Below are positions 34,759 through 43,327 of a stretch of DNA of 64,000 nt, in pieces. This DNA comes from Chryseobacterium oleae (GTDB lineage Bacteria; Bacteroidota; Bacteroidia; Flavobacteriales; Weeksellaceae), in assembly GCF_900115055.1 (NCBI RefSeq), contig NZ_FOVD01000002.1, positions 62,001-126,000 on the forward strand, written 5' to 3'. Each line of letters starts with the position of its first letter. Position 1 is the stretch's first letter. Below the pieces are notes generated by a model. It had not been told where the DNA came from. It ran no database searches and worked only from the letters and a program-made list of their open reading frames with translations. The translations under genes and the position numbers were made by a program.

Positions 34759-37485
34759 ATGAAAAATAAAACGACTATCGTATCAGCTTCTGTTCTTTTT
34801 TTCCTCGGAACGTATGCTTTCGGGCAGGAAAAAGAAAAAGACAGTGTGAAAACCAATAATGTAGAAGAAGTAGTGGTACTGGGCTCAAGAGCCGGTGCCC
34901 GATCTAAGATAGACAGCCCGGTTCCTGTGGATGTCTTCAATATAAAAGAATCTTCAGTAGTTCTTCCGCAGTCCAGTATAGGACAGATTTTAAATGCGGT
35001 AGCGCCGTCTTTCACCTCTACCATCCAGACGAATTCAGACGGAACGGACCATTTGGATCCTGCTCAGTTGAGAGGATTGGGACCGGATCAGGTATTGGTT
35101 CTGGTTAACGGAAAAAGAAGACATACCTCAGCATTGGTGAATGTGAACGGAACTCCGGGAAGAGGAACGGTAGGAACCGATTTGAACTCAATTCCTTCCT
35201 TTGCCTTAAACAGAATTGAAGTCCTCCGTGACGGTGCTTCAGCCCAATATGGATCTGATGCGATTGCCGGAGTGATCAACCTTGAACTGAAAAAAGACAT
35301 CGGAAAATTAACCGGACAGGTAAGCTACGGTGGGAATTTAACGCCAACGGCCAATGACCATACCGGAAATTTCGACGGTCAGAATATTCAGGTTGACCTT
35401 AATTACGGAAATAAAATCGGAAATAAAGGAGGTTTCTATAACATCACCTGGTCATCACAGTTCAGAAATCCGACTTCAAGAGCCGGAGCTGAAAGTGGCT
35501 CAATCTACAATGCTTACAATGCGATTGAAAGACGTGCACAGAACGATGGTGTGAATTTATCTTCCCTTTTTTCAAATATCAATAATGTTCCGAATTCCCA
35601 GCAGCTTGTCAATTACATCCATCAATATGCTCAGGGCGTAAGTTATTTTTCTCAGGATCTGCAGAACCAGATTCAGGGAGCGAACAGCATCGGAGTTTTA
35701 CAGGGACTTTTGAAGGGAGATTTTACAGATCAGGAACTGGCGTACAGAGGGCAGGAAAGAAAAGATTTCAATATGCAGGTAGGACAGTCGAAACTGAATA
35801 ACAATCAGCTTTTTGCTAATATCGAAGTTCCTATTAATGATAACTGGAAAGTATATTCTTTCGGAGGTTATAGCTTCAGACACGGAACTTCAGGAGGATT
35901 TTACAGAAAGCCGAACCAGAGCCGAACGTTTACAGGGCTGTATTCAGACGGTTATTTACCACAGATCGGAACTGATATTCAGGACCTGTCGCTTTCCGCA
36001 GGAATCAAAGGAAACTGGGATGGCTGGAATATTGATTTAAGCAATACATTTGGGCAGAATTCATTCAGTTATAATATTCAGAACACAGGAAATACATCTT
36101 TACGTTTTGCATCCCCGAAAGAATTTGATGCCGGAGGTTTAAGATTTTCCCAGAATACCATCAATTTAGATTTCTCTAAAAAATATGATGTCTGGAGTGG
36201 AATCAATGTCGCTTTTGGAGCAGAACACCGTTACGAAAATTTTAAAATAACACAGGGTGATGAAGCTTCCTACACGACTTATGATGCCGCAGGAAATGTG
36301 TGGAATAATACAAGCCCGAGAGCAACGGATTTCTTTGGAAATGCACTTCCGGGAGGATCACAGGTTTTCGGAGGATTTAAGCCGGTGAATGCGATCGATA
36401 AAAACAGACAGGCAGTAGCAGCTTACGCAGATGTTGAATTTAATTTCACCAACTGGTTATTAGTGGATGCCGCAGCGAGATATGAAAATTATTCAGATTT
36501 TGGATCTACCTTTAATTATAAATTAGCGTCAAGAATCAAAGTCGCTCCCAATTTTAATGTGAGATTGGCCGGTTCTACCGGATTCAGAGCGCCTTCTATC
36601 CACCAGATCTATTATAATGTGACGTCCACTTTGTTTACGAACAGCCAGCTTCTGGAAGTGGGTACATTCAGTAATGATTCACAAATTGCAGGACTGCTGG
36701 AAATGCCAAAACTTAAGCAGGAAACGTCTAAATCTGCCAGCGTAGGATTTACGTACAGAATTCCTTCTGCAAGTCTGACCTTTACCGCAGATGGATATTT
36801 TACCAGAATCAACAACAGAATTATCCTTACCGATCAGTTCTTAAGAGCTGATGTACCTGCCGCTGCACAGGCCGCTTTTGATGCACAGGGAGTTAATGGA
36901 GCTCAGTTCTTCACGAATGCCATTGATACGGAAACCAGAGGAGTGGACGTAGTGATTTCTCATAATGCAAGATTTTCAGGCATTAAACTGGACAATAATT
37001 TTGCGATTAATATAAGTGAGACCAGAAAAGTAGGGGATACGCACTCTTCAGGACTTTTGCAGTCTCCGAATCTTGAAAAAATCTATTTTTCAGAGAAATC
37101 AAGAGTGTATCTGGAAGAAGCGGTTCCAAGGGTAAAAGCAAGTTTATCCCACACGCTTTCATGGAAAAATGCAAGTGTGTATCTTAGAAATACCTATTTC
37201 GGAAAAGTAACGGGGGCAGATGTGATTGATGCCAACGGTGACGGAATTATCGGATTCAATGAACACCAGCAGATCGGAGACAAGATCATTACCGATCTTT
37301 CACTGGCGTATCAGTTTACAAAAAATGTAGGACTTACGATAGGGGTTAATAATCTCTTTGATATTTATCCTGATAAAAACCTTCCGGCATCTACCAATAA
37401 TGACCAGTTCGTTTATTCGCGTTCTACATCCCAGTTTGGGCAGAATGGAAGATATGTATTCTCACGACTTAATTTTAATTTTTAA
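34759..37485 (+). CDS. TonB-dependent outer-membrane receptor
   Basis: A 908-residue outer-membrane receptor. The signal peptide ends FGQ (about residue 22). A plug domain (about 40-170) contains QLRGLGPDQVLVLVNGKR and RIEVLRDGASAQYGSDAIAGVINL, then a long beta-barrel ends in SRLNFNF with the terminal aromatic residue. There is no SusC-type N-terminal extension and no SusD partner, so it is probably a siderophore or other metal-complex or cofactor importer; the ligand is unknown. It is convergent with the thiamine operon and is not part of it. Confidence 0.92.
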   Translation: MKNKTTIVSASVLFFLGTYAFGQEKEKDSVKTNNVEEVVVLGSRAGARSKIDSPVPVDVFNIKESSVVLPQSSIGQILNAVAPSFTSTIQTNSDGTDHLDPAQLRGLGPDQVLVLVNGKRRHTSALVNVNGTPGRGTVGTDLNSIPSFALNRIEVLRDGASAQYGSDAIAGVINLELKKDIGKLTGQVSYGGNLTPTANDHTGNFDGQNIQVDLNYGNKIGNKGGFYNITWSSQFRNPTSRAGAESGSIYNAYNAIERRAQNDGVNLSSLFSNINNVPNSQQLVNYIHQYAQGVSYFSQDLQNQIQGANSIGVLQGLLKGDFTDQELAYRGQERKDFNMQVGQSKLNNNQLFANIEVPINDNWKVYSFGGYSFRHGTSGGFYRKPNQSRTFTGLYSDGYLPQIGTDIQDLSLSAGIKGNWDGWNIDLSNTFGQNSFSYNIQNTGNTSLRFASPKEFDAGGLRFSQNTINLDFSKKYDVWSGINVAFGAEHRYENFKITQGDEASYTTYDAAGNVWNNTSPRATDFFGNALPGGSQVFGGFKPVNAIDKNRQAVAAYADVEFNFTNWLLVDAAARYENYSDFGSTFNYKLASRIKVAPNFNVRLAGSTGFRAPSIHQIYYNVTSTLFTNSQLLEVGTFSNDSQIAGLLEMPKLKQETSKSASVGFTYRIPSASLTFTADGYFTRINNRIILTDQFLRADVPAAAQAAFDAQGVNGAQFFTNAIDTETRGVDVVISHNARFSGIKLDNNFAINISETRKVGDTHSSGLLQSPNLEKIYFSEKSRVYLEEAVPRVKASLSHTLSWKNASVYLRNTYFGKVTGADVIDANGDGIIGFNEHQQIGDKIITDLSLAYQFTKNVGLTIGVNNLFDIYPDKNLPASTNNDQFVYSRSTSQFGQNGRYVFSRLNFNF

Positions 37486-37517
37486 ATCATAGTCCGTTTA
37501 AAAATCATATTTTCTGA

Positions 37518-37699
37518 TTGGAAAGACGCAAAGACGCAAGATATTTTAAATGCATAACGTTTTAAGGCGCAAGGATTTTATCTCCGATAAAATTGAATAC
37601 TGCTAAAGTCTATACATTAGATCTTGCTGAAAATCTTTGATTTTCTTGCGCCTTAATCACAACAGCACCGTAAAACCTTTGCGCCTTTGCGATTACCAA
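37518..37699 (+). repeat. R2 foldback element, copy 1 (complete)
   Basis: About 182 bases with nested inverted repeats: outer ends TTGGAAAGACGCAAAG and CTTTGCG-ATTACCAA, and an exact 12-base inner pair TTAAGGCGCAAG (37562-37573) / CTTGCGCCTTAA (37645-37656). Beside the inner left arm is a small palindrome ATTTTATC-TCC-GATAAAAT (37575-37593). It lies in the 336-base convergent gap between the TonB receptor and tenA. Confidence 0.85.
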
Positions 37700-37777
37700 A
37701 AAGACGGTTTAAAGTGCAAAGATGTAAAGATATTTGAAGATATTTTTCTACAAAGAAGTTTCAATAAAAATTCCATA

Positions 37778-37817
37778 TCAAAAAGCGGATTCAAAAATTT
37801 GAATCCGCTTTTATTTT
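37778..37817. terminator. Bidirectional terminator
   Basis: Exact 15-base arms AAAAGCGGATTCAAA / TTTGAATCCGCTTTT with T-runs either way, serving tenA and possibly the TonB receptor. Confidence 0.92.
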
Positions 37818-37821
37818 TAAT

Positions 37822-38472
37822 CTATTTCCATGTTTTCAGCTCATAAGCGCCTTCCCAGAAATGGAATTCCATTCTCGTGGACATGATAAAAGCTTCGGTC
37901 ATTTTCTCTCTTGTTTCCTCCGTACTGTTCTCAGCCAGTCGGTCACAAATCGCAATAGCCTGATCTACAGCAACAGAAAATTCCTCGCCTCCATACGTGT
38001 CAATCCACTTTTGATAAGGGTTGTTGATCGTGTTTTGATTGCTGTAAATATAATCTCCGACCTCTCTGTAAATCCAGAAGCAGGGAAGGACTGCCGCCAC
38101 TGCAATTTCTACAGATTCCAATGCTGCGGTACTTCTCAGAAAGTGAATATAATGATGACAGGCAGGTTCCGCTACCCCTTTATCTGTAACTCCAAAATCT
38201 ACAAAATAAGATTCGTGCAGTGCATTTTCCACCACAATGGCATTTTCAGCAAATCGCATAAACGCAAGTACATCCTGAAGATCCTGAATTTTAGCAGCAA
38301 TCAACGAGAGCGTTCTCCCAAAATGTTCAAGATATAAAGAATCCTGAGCCATATAAAACCTAAATTTCTCCTGCGGTAAGCTGCCGTCTGATAATTCTTT
38401 GATAAACGGCATGTCCAGAATAGATTCATAACGTTGTTCTATAGCTTCCCAGGTGTGTTCAGACCATTTCAT
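37822..38472 (-). CDS. tenA: TenA-family aminopyrimidine aminohydrolase
   Basis: A 216-residue TenA/thiaminase II protein that recovers hydroxymethylpyrimidine from degraded thiamine. The family cysteine is in LPCFWIYREVG and the C-terminal glutamate in MEFHFWEGAYEL. The start MKWSEHTWEAI overlaps the thiD stop by 14 bases; earlier in-frame ATGs lie inside thiD and would add a foreign extension. It is the last gene of the TPP-riboswitch operon. Confidence 0.92.
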   Translation of the reverse strand: MKWSEHTWEAIEQRYESILDMPFIKELSDGSLPQEKFRFYMAQDSLYLEHFGRTLSLIAAKIQDLQDVLAFMRFAENAIVVENALHESYFVDFGVTDKGVAEPACHHYIHFLRSTAALESVEIAVAAVLPCFWIYREVGDYIYSNQNTINNPYQKWIDTYGGEEFSVAVDQAIAICDRLAENSTEETREKMTEAFIMSTRMEFHFWEGAYELKTWK

Positions 38473-39292
38473 TTTTGATAAGTTTTTGAGGATTAAAAAA
38501 GTGATTAAGCGGGCCGTTTCCATGTCCTGTTTGTACGTCTTTTCCATTGTCTATGGCTTGATAAACGTAGTCTTGTCCCAAAGAAACGGCATCGTATAAA
38601 GTTTTACCCTGAGCCAGATAGGAAGCTATGGCGGAAGAAAGCGTGCAGCCTGAGCCGTGGGTATTGTTGGTGTTAAATTTCACCGTCTCGAAAGAATGGA
38701 ATTTCTCATGTTCATCATAAAATAAAGACGTGATTGTTGAGCTTTCCTGATGTCCGCCTTTCAAAAGAATGCTTCTGCAGCCCAGCTTTTTTATTTCTTT
38801 TCCGGCAGTATACAAATCTTCAAGGGTCTCGACTTTCATCTTTGCTAAAATGGCAGCTTCGTCCATATTAGGGGTAATCACGTCAGCGATCGGGAAAAGT
38901 TTCTCTGTAATGGCTGCTATCGTATCTTCTTCAATCAGTCGATGACCACTTGTGGCAACCATGACAGGATCAAATACAAGCGGTATTTTTTTATACTTTC
39001 CTAAAGTTGAAACAATCGTTTCCACCAGTTGCGGGGTATGAACCATCCCGATTTTTATAGCATCAGGAAAAATATCATCCAGAATAGCTTCGATCTGATC
39101 CGCCACAGCTTCTACCGGAATAGGATATATTGTTCTTACACCCTGCGTATTCTGTACCGGTAAAGCCGTTAATACAGATGTCGAGAAACATCCTAAAGCA
39201 GAAGCTGTTTTAATATCAGCCTGAATGCCTGCGCCGCCGCTTCCGTCAAATCCGGCGATCGTTAATACCGATGGATAAATGTATTTTTTCAT
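38459..39292 (-). CDS. thiD: Hydroxymethylpyrimidine/phosphomethylpyrimidine kinase
   Basis: A 277-residue ribokinase-fold enzyme that phosphorylates HMP and HMP-P. TIAGFDGSGGAGIQAD lies at the N-terminus, and the anion-hole and catalytic region NTHGSGCTLSSAI near residue 215. It overlaps thiE by four bases and tenA by 14. It has a salvage role here because no thiC is present. Confidence 0.95.
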   Translation of the reverse strand: MKKYIYPSVLTIAGFDGSGGAGIQADIKTASALGCFSTSVLTALPVQNTQGVRTIYPIPVEAVADQIEAILDDIFPDAIKIGMVHTPQLVETIVSTLGKYKKIPLVFDPVMVATSGHRLIEEDTIAAITEKLFPIADVITPNMDEAAILAKMKVETLEDLYTAGKEIKKLGCRSILLKGGHQESSTITSLFYDEHEKFHSFETVKFNTNNTHGSGCTLSSAIASYLAQGKTLYDAVSLGQDYVYQAIDNGKDVQTGHGNGPLNHFFNPQKLIKNEMV

Positions 39293-39924
39293 TTTAAGAT
39301 TTCATTTTTTAATTGATAGGCTGCTTTTTGAGGATCAGGAGCGCTACATATTGCGGAAACTACAGCAAGACAGTCTGCCCCTGCATTCATCACCTCTTTT
39401 GCATTTCCTAAATGAATATGACCTATGGCGACTAAAGGTTTTTCAGTAAGCAGTCTGATCGTTTTAATTCCTTCAAGTCCCCATTCTGTTATGGTATCCG
39501 TTTTTGTATCCGTTCTGAAAACGGGACTGATTCCGAGATAATCAGAAACAGCTGTTTGCTCATTCTTAAGTTGGGAAAGATATTCAATCGAGTAACCAAT
39601 GATTTTATGATGGAGAAGAGGCTGTTGTCTTAAATAAACCGGTGAAGCATCGCTGTTTCCCACATGAATACCTGCTGTATTCACCTTTTCTGCAACCTCT
39701 ATGTTATCGTTAATGATGAGTGGAACTGAATACTTATCGGTTAATTCAATAAGCTGTTGAGCTTTTGCTAGAAAGGAATCTGTACTGCTGTTTTTTTCTC
39801 TCAGCTGAATCACATCAACTCCTCCGAGAATAGCCTTCTCGGCCACCTGCAGGAAATTTTTACCAGCACAGTCAGCCTCAGAAATGACCAGATAAAGCTG
39901 ATAAGGAAAAGAATTTAAACTCAT
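39289..39924 (-). CDS. thiE: Thiamine-phosphate synthase
   Basis: A 211-residue TIM-barrel enzyme joining HMP-PP and thiazole phosphate to thiamine phosphate. Family segments IQLREKN (HMP-PP contact), IINDN and GISPVFRTDTK are visible. It overlaps thiM upstream and thiD downstream by four bases each, so it is translationally coupled. Confidence 0.95.
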   Translation of the reverse strand: MSLNSFPYQLYLVISEADCAGKNFLQVAEKAILGGVDVIQLREKNSSTDSFLAKAQQLIELTDKYSVPLIINDNIEVAEKVNTAGIHVGNSDASPVYLRQQPLLHHKIIGYSIEYLSQLKNEQTAVSDYLGISPVFRTDTKTDTITEWGLEGIKTIRLLTEKPLVAIGHIHLGNAKEVMNAGADCLAVVSAICSAPDPQKAAYQLKNEILK

Positions 39925-40718
39925 TTCCTTTCTATTTTTAAACGGTTGGAGAATTCCTGTTCAGTGATTGTATACAGCTTGTCGATGAGGTTAACCTGAA
40001 GACTTCCGGGACCTTTGCTTTCCTCAGCAGCCAGTTCCCCTGCAATCCCGATGAATGCCATAGCAGCAGCTACAGCCATTGCTTTATCCTGTGTAATTCC
40101 TATAAATGCACCGATTAAGGCTGTAGCAGAACATCCCAAACCGGTTACTTTTGTCATAAGCGGATGTCCGTTTTTAATGAAAATTTCCTGTTGGCTGTTC
40201 AGAATAATATCAGTCTCACCGGAGATACAGACGATGGTGCCATATTGGTCAACGAGACTGCGGGCAGCATCTATAGCTTCATTACTCTGTGCAGTACTGT
40301 CTACTCCTTTGGTAGCGGTGGTATTGGCTTTGGCCAGCGCAATAATTTCAGAAGCATTTCCTCTGATAACGGTAGGTTGATGTTGTAATAATTGATGTAA
40401 AACTTCATCCCTAAAAGAAGTGGCTCCGGCACCTACAGGATCTAAAACCCACGGCTTCCCGGTTGAATGGGCTGTTTTAGCCGCCAGGATCATAGATTCC
40501 GACCAATATTCATCCAGCGTACCCATATTAATCACCACCGAATGTGCGATGCCGATCATTTCCTGAATTTCAGATTTTGCGTGCGCCATGATAGGAGAGG
40601 CTCCTGCAGCCAAAAGGGCATTGGCGGTATTGTTCATCACCACAAAATTGGTGATATTATGAACCAAAGGAGACTGTTGTCTGACAAGCTGTACCTGTTC
40701 CCAAAGAATTTTTTCCAT
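39921..40718 (-). CDS. thiM: Hydroxyethylthiazole kinase
   Basis: A 265-residue kinase of the ThiM family: SPLVHNITNFVVMNNTANALLAAGASPIMA at the N-terminus and the ATP/acid loop TGLGCSATALIGA. It phosphorylates salvaged hydroxyethylthiazole. First gene after the TPP riboswitch. The start MEKILWEQ is favoured over an ATG nine bases earlier on family length; both are possible. Confidence 0.95.
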   Translation of the reverse strand: MEKILWEQVQLVRQQSPLVHNITNFVVMNNTANALLAAGASPIMAHAKSEIQEMIGIAHSVVINMGTLDEYWSESMILAAKTAHSTGKPWVLDPVGAGATSFRDEVLHQLLQHQPTVIRGNASEIIALAKANTTATKGVDSTAQSNEAIDAARSLVDQYGTIVCISGETDIILNSQQEIFIKNGHPLMTKVTGLGCSATALIGAFIGITQDKAMAVAAAMAFIGIAGELAAEESKGPGSLQVNLIDKLYTITEQEFSNRLKIERK

Positions 40719-40762
40719 GATTATCATTTAAAATAAAAATAGCTTCAGGAAAAAATCCAAAA

Positions 40763-40786
40763 CAAAAAGTACACTGTCAACAGTGT
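40763..40786 (-). terminator. Terminator in the TPP riboswitch expression platform
   Basis: Minus-strand hairpin ACACTG-TTGA-CAGTGT followed by ACTTTTTGTTTT, placed between the aptamer and thiM. It would stop transcription when the aptamer is bound. Confidence 0.75.
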
Positions 40787-40792
40787 CATTTT

Positions 40793-40868
40793 GCTTTTCC
40801 CTACGTCGGTGTTAGCCGTATCAGGTTCAAAGGGACTCTCTCAATTCTTTTTCAGAATACCCCTAAAG
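40793..40868 (-). ncRNA. TPP riboswitch (THI element)
   Basis: The minus strand shows the conserved aptamer parts in order: GGGGTATTCTG, then TTGAGAGAG, CCCTTTGAACCTGAT, ACGGCTAACACCGACGT and AGGGAAAAG. Thiamine pyrophosphate binding should reduce expression of thiM-thiE-thiD-tenA through the terminator at 40763. The CTGAGA core is slightly altered (TTGAGAGA). Confidence 0.94.
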
Positions 40869-40873
40869 CAAAA

Positions 40874-40904
40874 CAAATGTATAAAAATTATCAGAGCAGG
40901 CAAA
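40874..40904 (-). promoter_or_regulatory. Sigma-A-type promoter of the thi operon
   Basis: TTTG (complement of 40901-40904), 19 bases, TACATTTG (complement of 40874-40881). It lies just upstream of the riboswitch, so the aptamer is at the very 5' end of the transcript. Confidence 0.8.
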
Positions 40905-40928
40905 AACTCACAAAAGATTTATGACTTC

Positions 40929-42770
40929 CTATCTTTCTACAAGCTCTTTGACAGGCTCTCCGTAATAATCCGTCACAGTGGTTTTAATCTGCAGAAGCTG
41001 GTACCATTTGATAAATGCGCCAATGAATACAATCAGCATCAGAACCATGGCTGTTACGGCTAAAGCTGCCAGCAGATATTGTTCTTTAGGAAGATAGATC
41101 GCGGTAACCTGGATATAGCCGGCCCAAAAAGTAATTCCAGCCATAAAAACTCCAGGAATGGCTGAACATAAGGCATATTTCCCCCTGTTCATCCGGATCA
41201 GCATTGTTGTACAGACAATAAGTCCGCAGGCTGCCAATAGCTGGTTACTGATTCCAAAGAGCGGCCAGATACTGCTGACATTCCCGGTAAATACCAGATA
41301 ACCCCAGGCAAAAGTAAATAAGAGACTGCTGATAATAATTCCCGGAATCCAGTTCTTATCATTGAATTTAGGAATCACAGAACCCAGCATTTCCTGTAAA
41401 AAGAAACGGCCGACTCTTGTTCCTGCATCAATGGCGGTAAGGATAAACACAGCTTCAAACATGATGGCAAAATTATACCAGTAAGCCGTCAGCTGATCCA
41501 TGTATGGGATTTTATTGAAAATATGAGCCATTCCAACAGCTAAGGACACCGCTCCACCTGTTCTTCCGTGAAGCTCAATGCCTATTTTTTGTGAATAATA
41601 ATCGATATCTACGCCGTGCAGGGAAGGATGTGCTGCCAGGAACGCATCATAAGATTCCTTCGGAGTATTGATGGCAAAATAATCACCCGGCATCAGTGTA
41701 CAGGCTGCAATTAAAGCCATTAAAGCGACAAAACCTTCTACCAGCATCGCCCCGTAGCCCACAAAAAGAATTTCTTTTTCTTTGTTAAGCATCTTCGGGG
41801 TTGTTCCTGTTGCAATCACAGCATGGAAACCTGAAATGGCTCCACAAGCAATCACAATGAAAATAAAAGGAAGTACAGGACCGCCAATGACAGGGCCTCC
41901 ACCTTTTATAAATTCTGTCAGGGCAGGCATCTGAATCGTAGGGTGAATTACAATCACACCCACCGCAAGCATAATGATGGTTCCTATTTTTAAGTAGGTT
42001 GAAAGGTAATCTCTGGGTACAAGAAGCAACCAAACCGGAAGAACAGAAGCCAGAAAACCATACAGCGGAATAGCAATCGAAATGGTTTTTATATCCCATG
42101 TAAACAGGTTATTCATCGTTTCATTCTGCATTAAGCTATGCCCACCGATAATTCCTGCCACTAAAAGGATTCCTCCTAAAATACTGGCAAAAAGCACACT
42201 GTTTTTTCTGTATCGCATGATCAATCCCATGATCACCGCTATAGGCATGGTAATCACAACCGTAAAGAGCGACCACGAAGCTTCATGCATTGCATTGATA
42301 CAGGCCAGTGATAAACCAGCCAGCGTAAGAATCAATATAAATAAAATGGCAAAACCTGCCACTGTTCCGGTAGTCTTTCCAATTTCTTTGGAAGCAATGG
42401 TTGCAAGACTTTGTCCTTTGTGTCGTACGGAAGCGAATAAAACCACCATATCATGAACACCACCACCCAATACGCATCCGATCAGGATCCATAATGCACC
42501 GGGAAGGTACCCAAACTGGGCAGCCAGAACAGGTCCTACCAAAGGTCCAGCAGCTGCAATTGCTGCAAAATGATGTCCAAAAAGAACATTTTTATTGGTG
42601 GCTACATAATCCTTACCGTCTGCAAATTCTACAGCAGGCGTTGTATTTTTATCATTAAGCCTGAGTACTTTATTGGCAATGAAAATACCATAAAAACGAT
42701 AGGCGATCGCAAAAATAAGGACTGATACAAAGATCAGGGTAAGCGCATTGGTGTTATTCAGAAAATCCAT
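40929..42770 (-). CDS. Carbon starvation protein CstA family transporter
   Basis: A 613-residue membrane protein with about 15 helices. It has the CstA segments FGHHFAAIAAAGPLVGPVLAAQFGYLPG and GGGVHDMVVLF and the C-terminal GISNQLLA. CstA-like proteins import pyruvate or peptides during starvation; pyruvate is best supported in E. coli (CstA/YjiY). The promoter region of the thi operon follows its stop within about 25 bases, so it is probably transcribed separately. Substrate uncertain. Confidence 0.93.
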   Translation of the reverse strand: MDFLNNTNALTLIFVSVLIFAIAYRFYGIFIANKVLRLNDKNTTPAVEFADGKDYVATNKNVLFGHHFAAIAAAGPLVGPVLAAQFGYLPGALWILIGCVLGGGVHDMVVLFASVRHKGQSLATIASKEIGKTTGTVAGFAILFILILTLAGLSLACINAMHEASWSLFTVVITMPIAVIMGLIMRYRKNSVLFASILGGILLVAGIIGGHSLMQNETMNNLFTWDIKTISIAIPLYGFLASVLPVWLLLVPRDYLSTYLKIGTIIMLAVGVIVIHPTIQMPALTEFIKGGGPVIGGPVLPFIFIVIACGAISGFHAVIATGTTPKMLNKEKEILFVGYGAMLVEGFVALMALIAACTLMPGDYFAINTPKESYDAFLAAHPSLHGVDIDYYSQKIGIELHGRTGGAVSLAVGMAHIFNKIPYMDQLTAYWYNFAIMFEAVFILTAIDAGTRVGRFFLQEMLGSVIPKFNDKNWIPGIIISSLLFTFAWGYLVFTGNVSSIWPLFGISNQLLAACGLIVCTTMLIRMNRGKYALCSAIPGVFMAGITFWAGYIQVTAIYLPKEQYLLAALAVTAMVLMLIVFIGAFIKWYQLLQIKTTVTDYYGEPVKELVER

Positions 42771-43085
42771 ACCATTTGTTTTTTAAGAATGAATAATTAA
42801 AAATATTGGATATTTTGTTAAGAATAATTTAAACAAAAGCCAAGTTAATTATTTTGAACATAAAAAATGATGATATGTATATTAATATAGCAAATTTGTA
42901 ATTTAAATTTGTTTTTTTAAATTTAAAACATTGAATTTTAATATTTTAATTTAATATGTGTTTGGAAATGTATATATAGTGTTATTTTTCAAATCATGTC
43001 ATTTTAAAAATTTCTCGCAGATTAATCTGATGATGCATATTTTTACTTTTGATCATCTGCTTATCCATATAATCGGGATAAAAAT

Positions 43086-43217
43086 TTTAAACCATTAAGG
43101 CTAATTAAGATTGTAAGAATATTAAGTTTTAGCTTTGCTTTAAGGCGTACAGCTTAAAAAATCATTTGATTTTTTCTTAACTAACCTTACCTCCTTCATT
43201 GATCTTAATGTTTTAAA
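43086..43217 (+). repeat. R4 MITE-like repeat, copy 2
   Basis: A 132-base element with terminal inverted repeats TTTAAACCATTAAG (43086-43099) and CTTAATGTTTTAAA (43204-43217). It aligns with 23130-23262 in the opposite orientation. The central hairpin is AAAATC/GATTTT here and AAATATC/GATATTT there. Confidence 0.85.
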
Positions 43218-43239
43218 AAAAAGGATATTTTATGTAACG

Positions 43240-43272
43240 AAACCTTATAGGTTTTTAAAACCTATAAGGTTT
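43240..43272. repeat. R3 palindrome, copy 2 (perfect)
   Basis: AAACCTTATAGGTTTT and AAAACCTATAAGGTTT, exact 16-base arms around a single T. Between two tandem minus-strand genes. Confidence 0.85.
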
Positions 43273-43281
43273 GATAGTATT

Positions 43282-43303
43282 CATTTATTTATTTATTTAT
43301 TTT
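43282..43303. repeat. Short TTTA tandem tract
   Basis: About five TTTA units in a row beside the alpha/beta hydrolase stop codon; a possible slippage site, but it is in non-coding DNA. Confidence 0.6.
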
Positions 43304-43327
43304 ACTCTCAAGTTTTAATACTAAACC

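Larger units (their letters stand above)
42771..43327. other. Long AT-rich gap with R4, R3 and a TTTA tract
   Basis: The longest gene-free stretch (557 bases). The right part has the R4 copy (43086-43217), the R3 palindrome (43240-43272) and a short TTTA run (43282-43303). The left 300 bases are very AT-rich with no consensus promoter I could settle on and no gene. It must hold the cstA control region. Confidence 0.5.

Noticed and set aside
37637..37846. 69-codon plus-strand frame
   Set aside because: It lies across the R2 repeat and the tenA terminator and has no family features.
37486..40904. TonB receptor at 34759 as a thiamine transporter linked to the thi operon
   Set aside because: It is convergent to the operon, has its own sigma-A promoter, and no TPP riboswitch precedes it.
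43282..43303. TTTA tract as a phase-variation switch
   Set aside because: It lies downstream of the hydrolase stop and far from the cstA start, so length change has no obvious effect.
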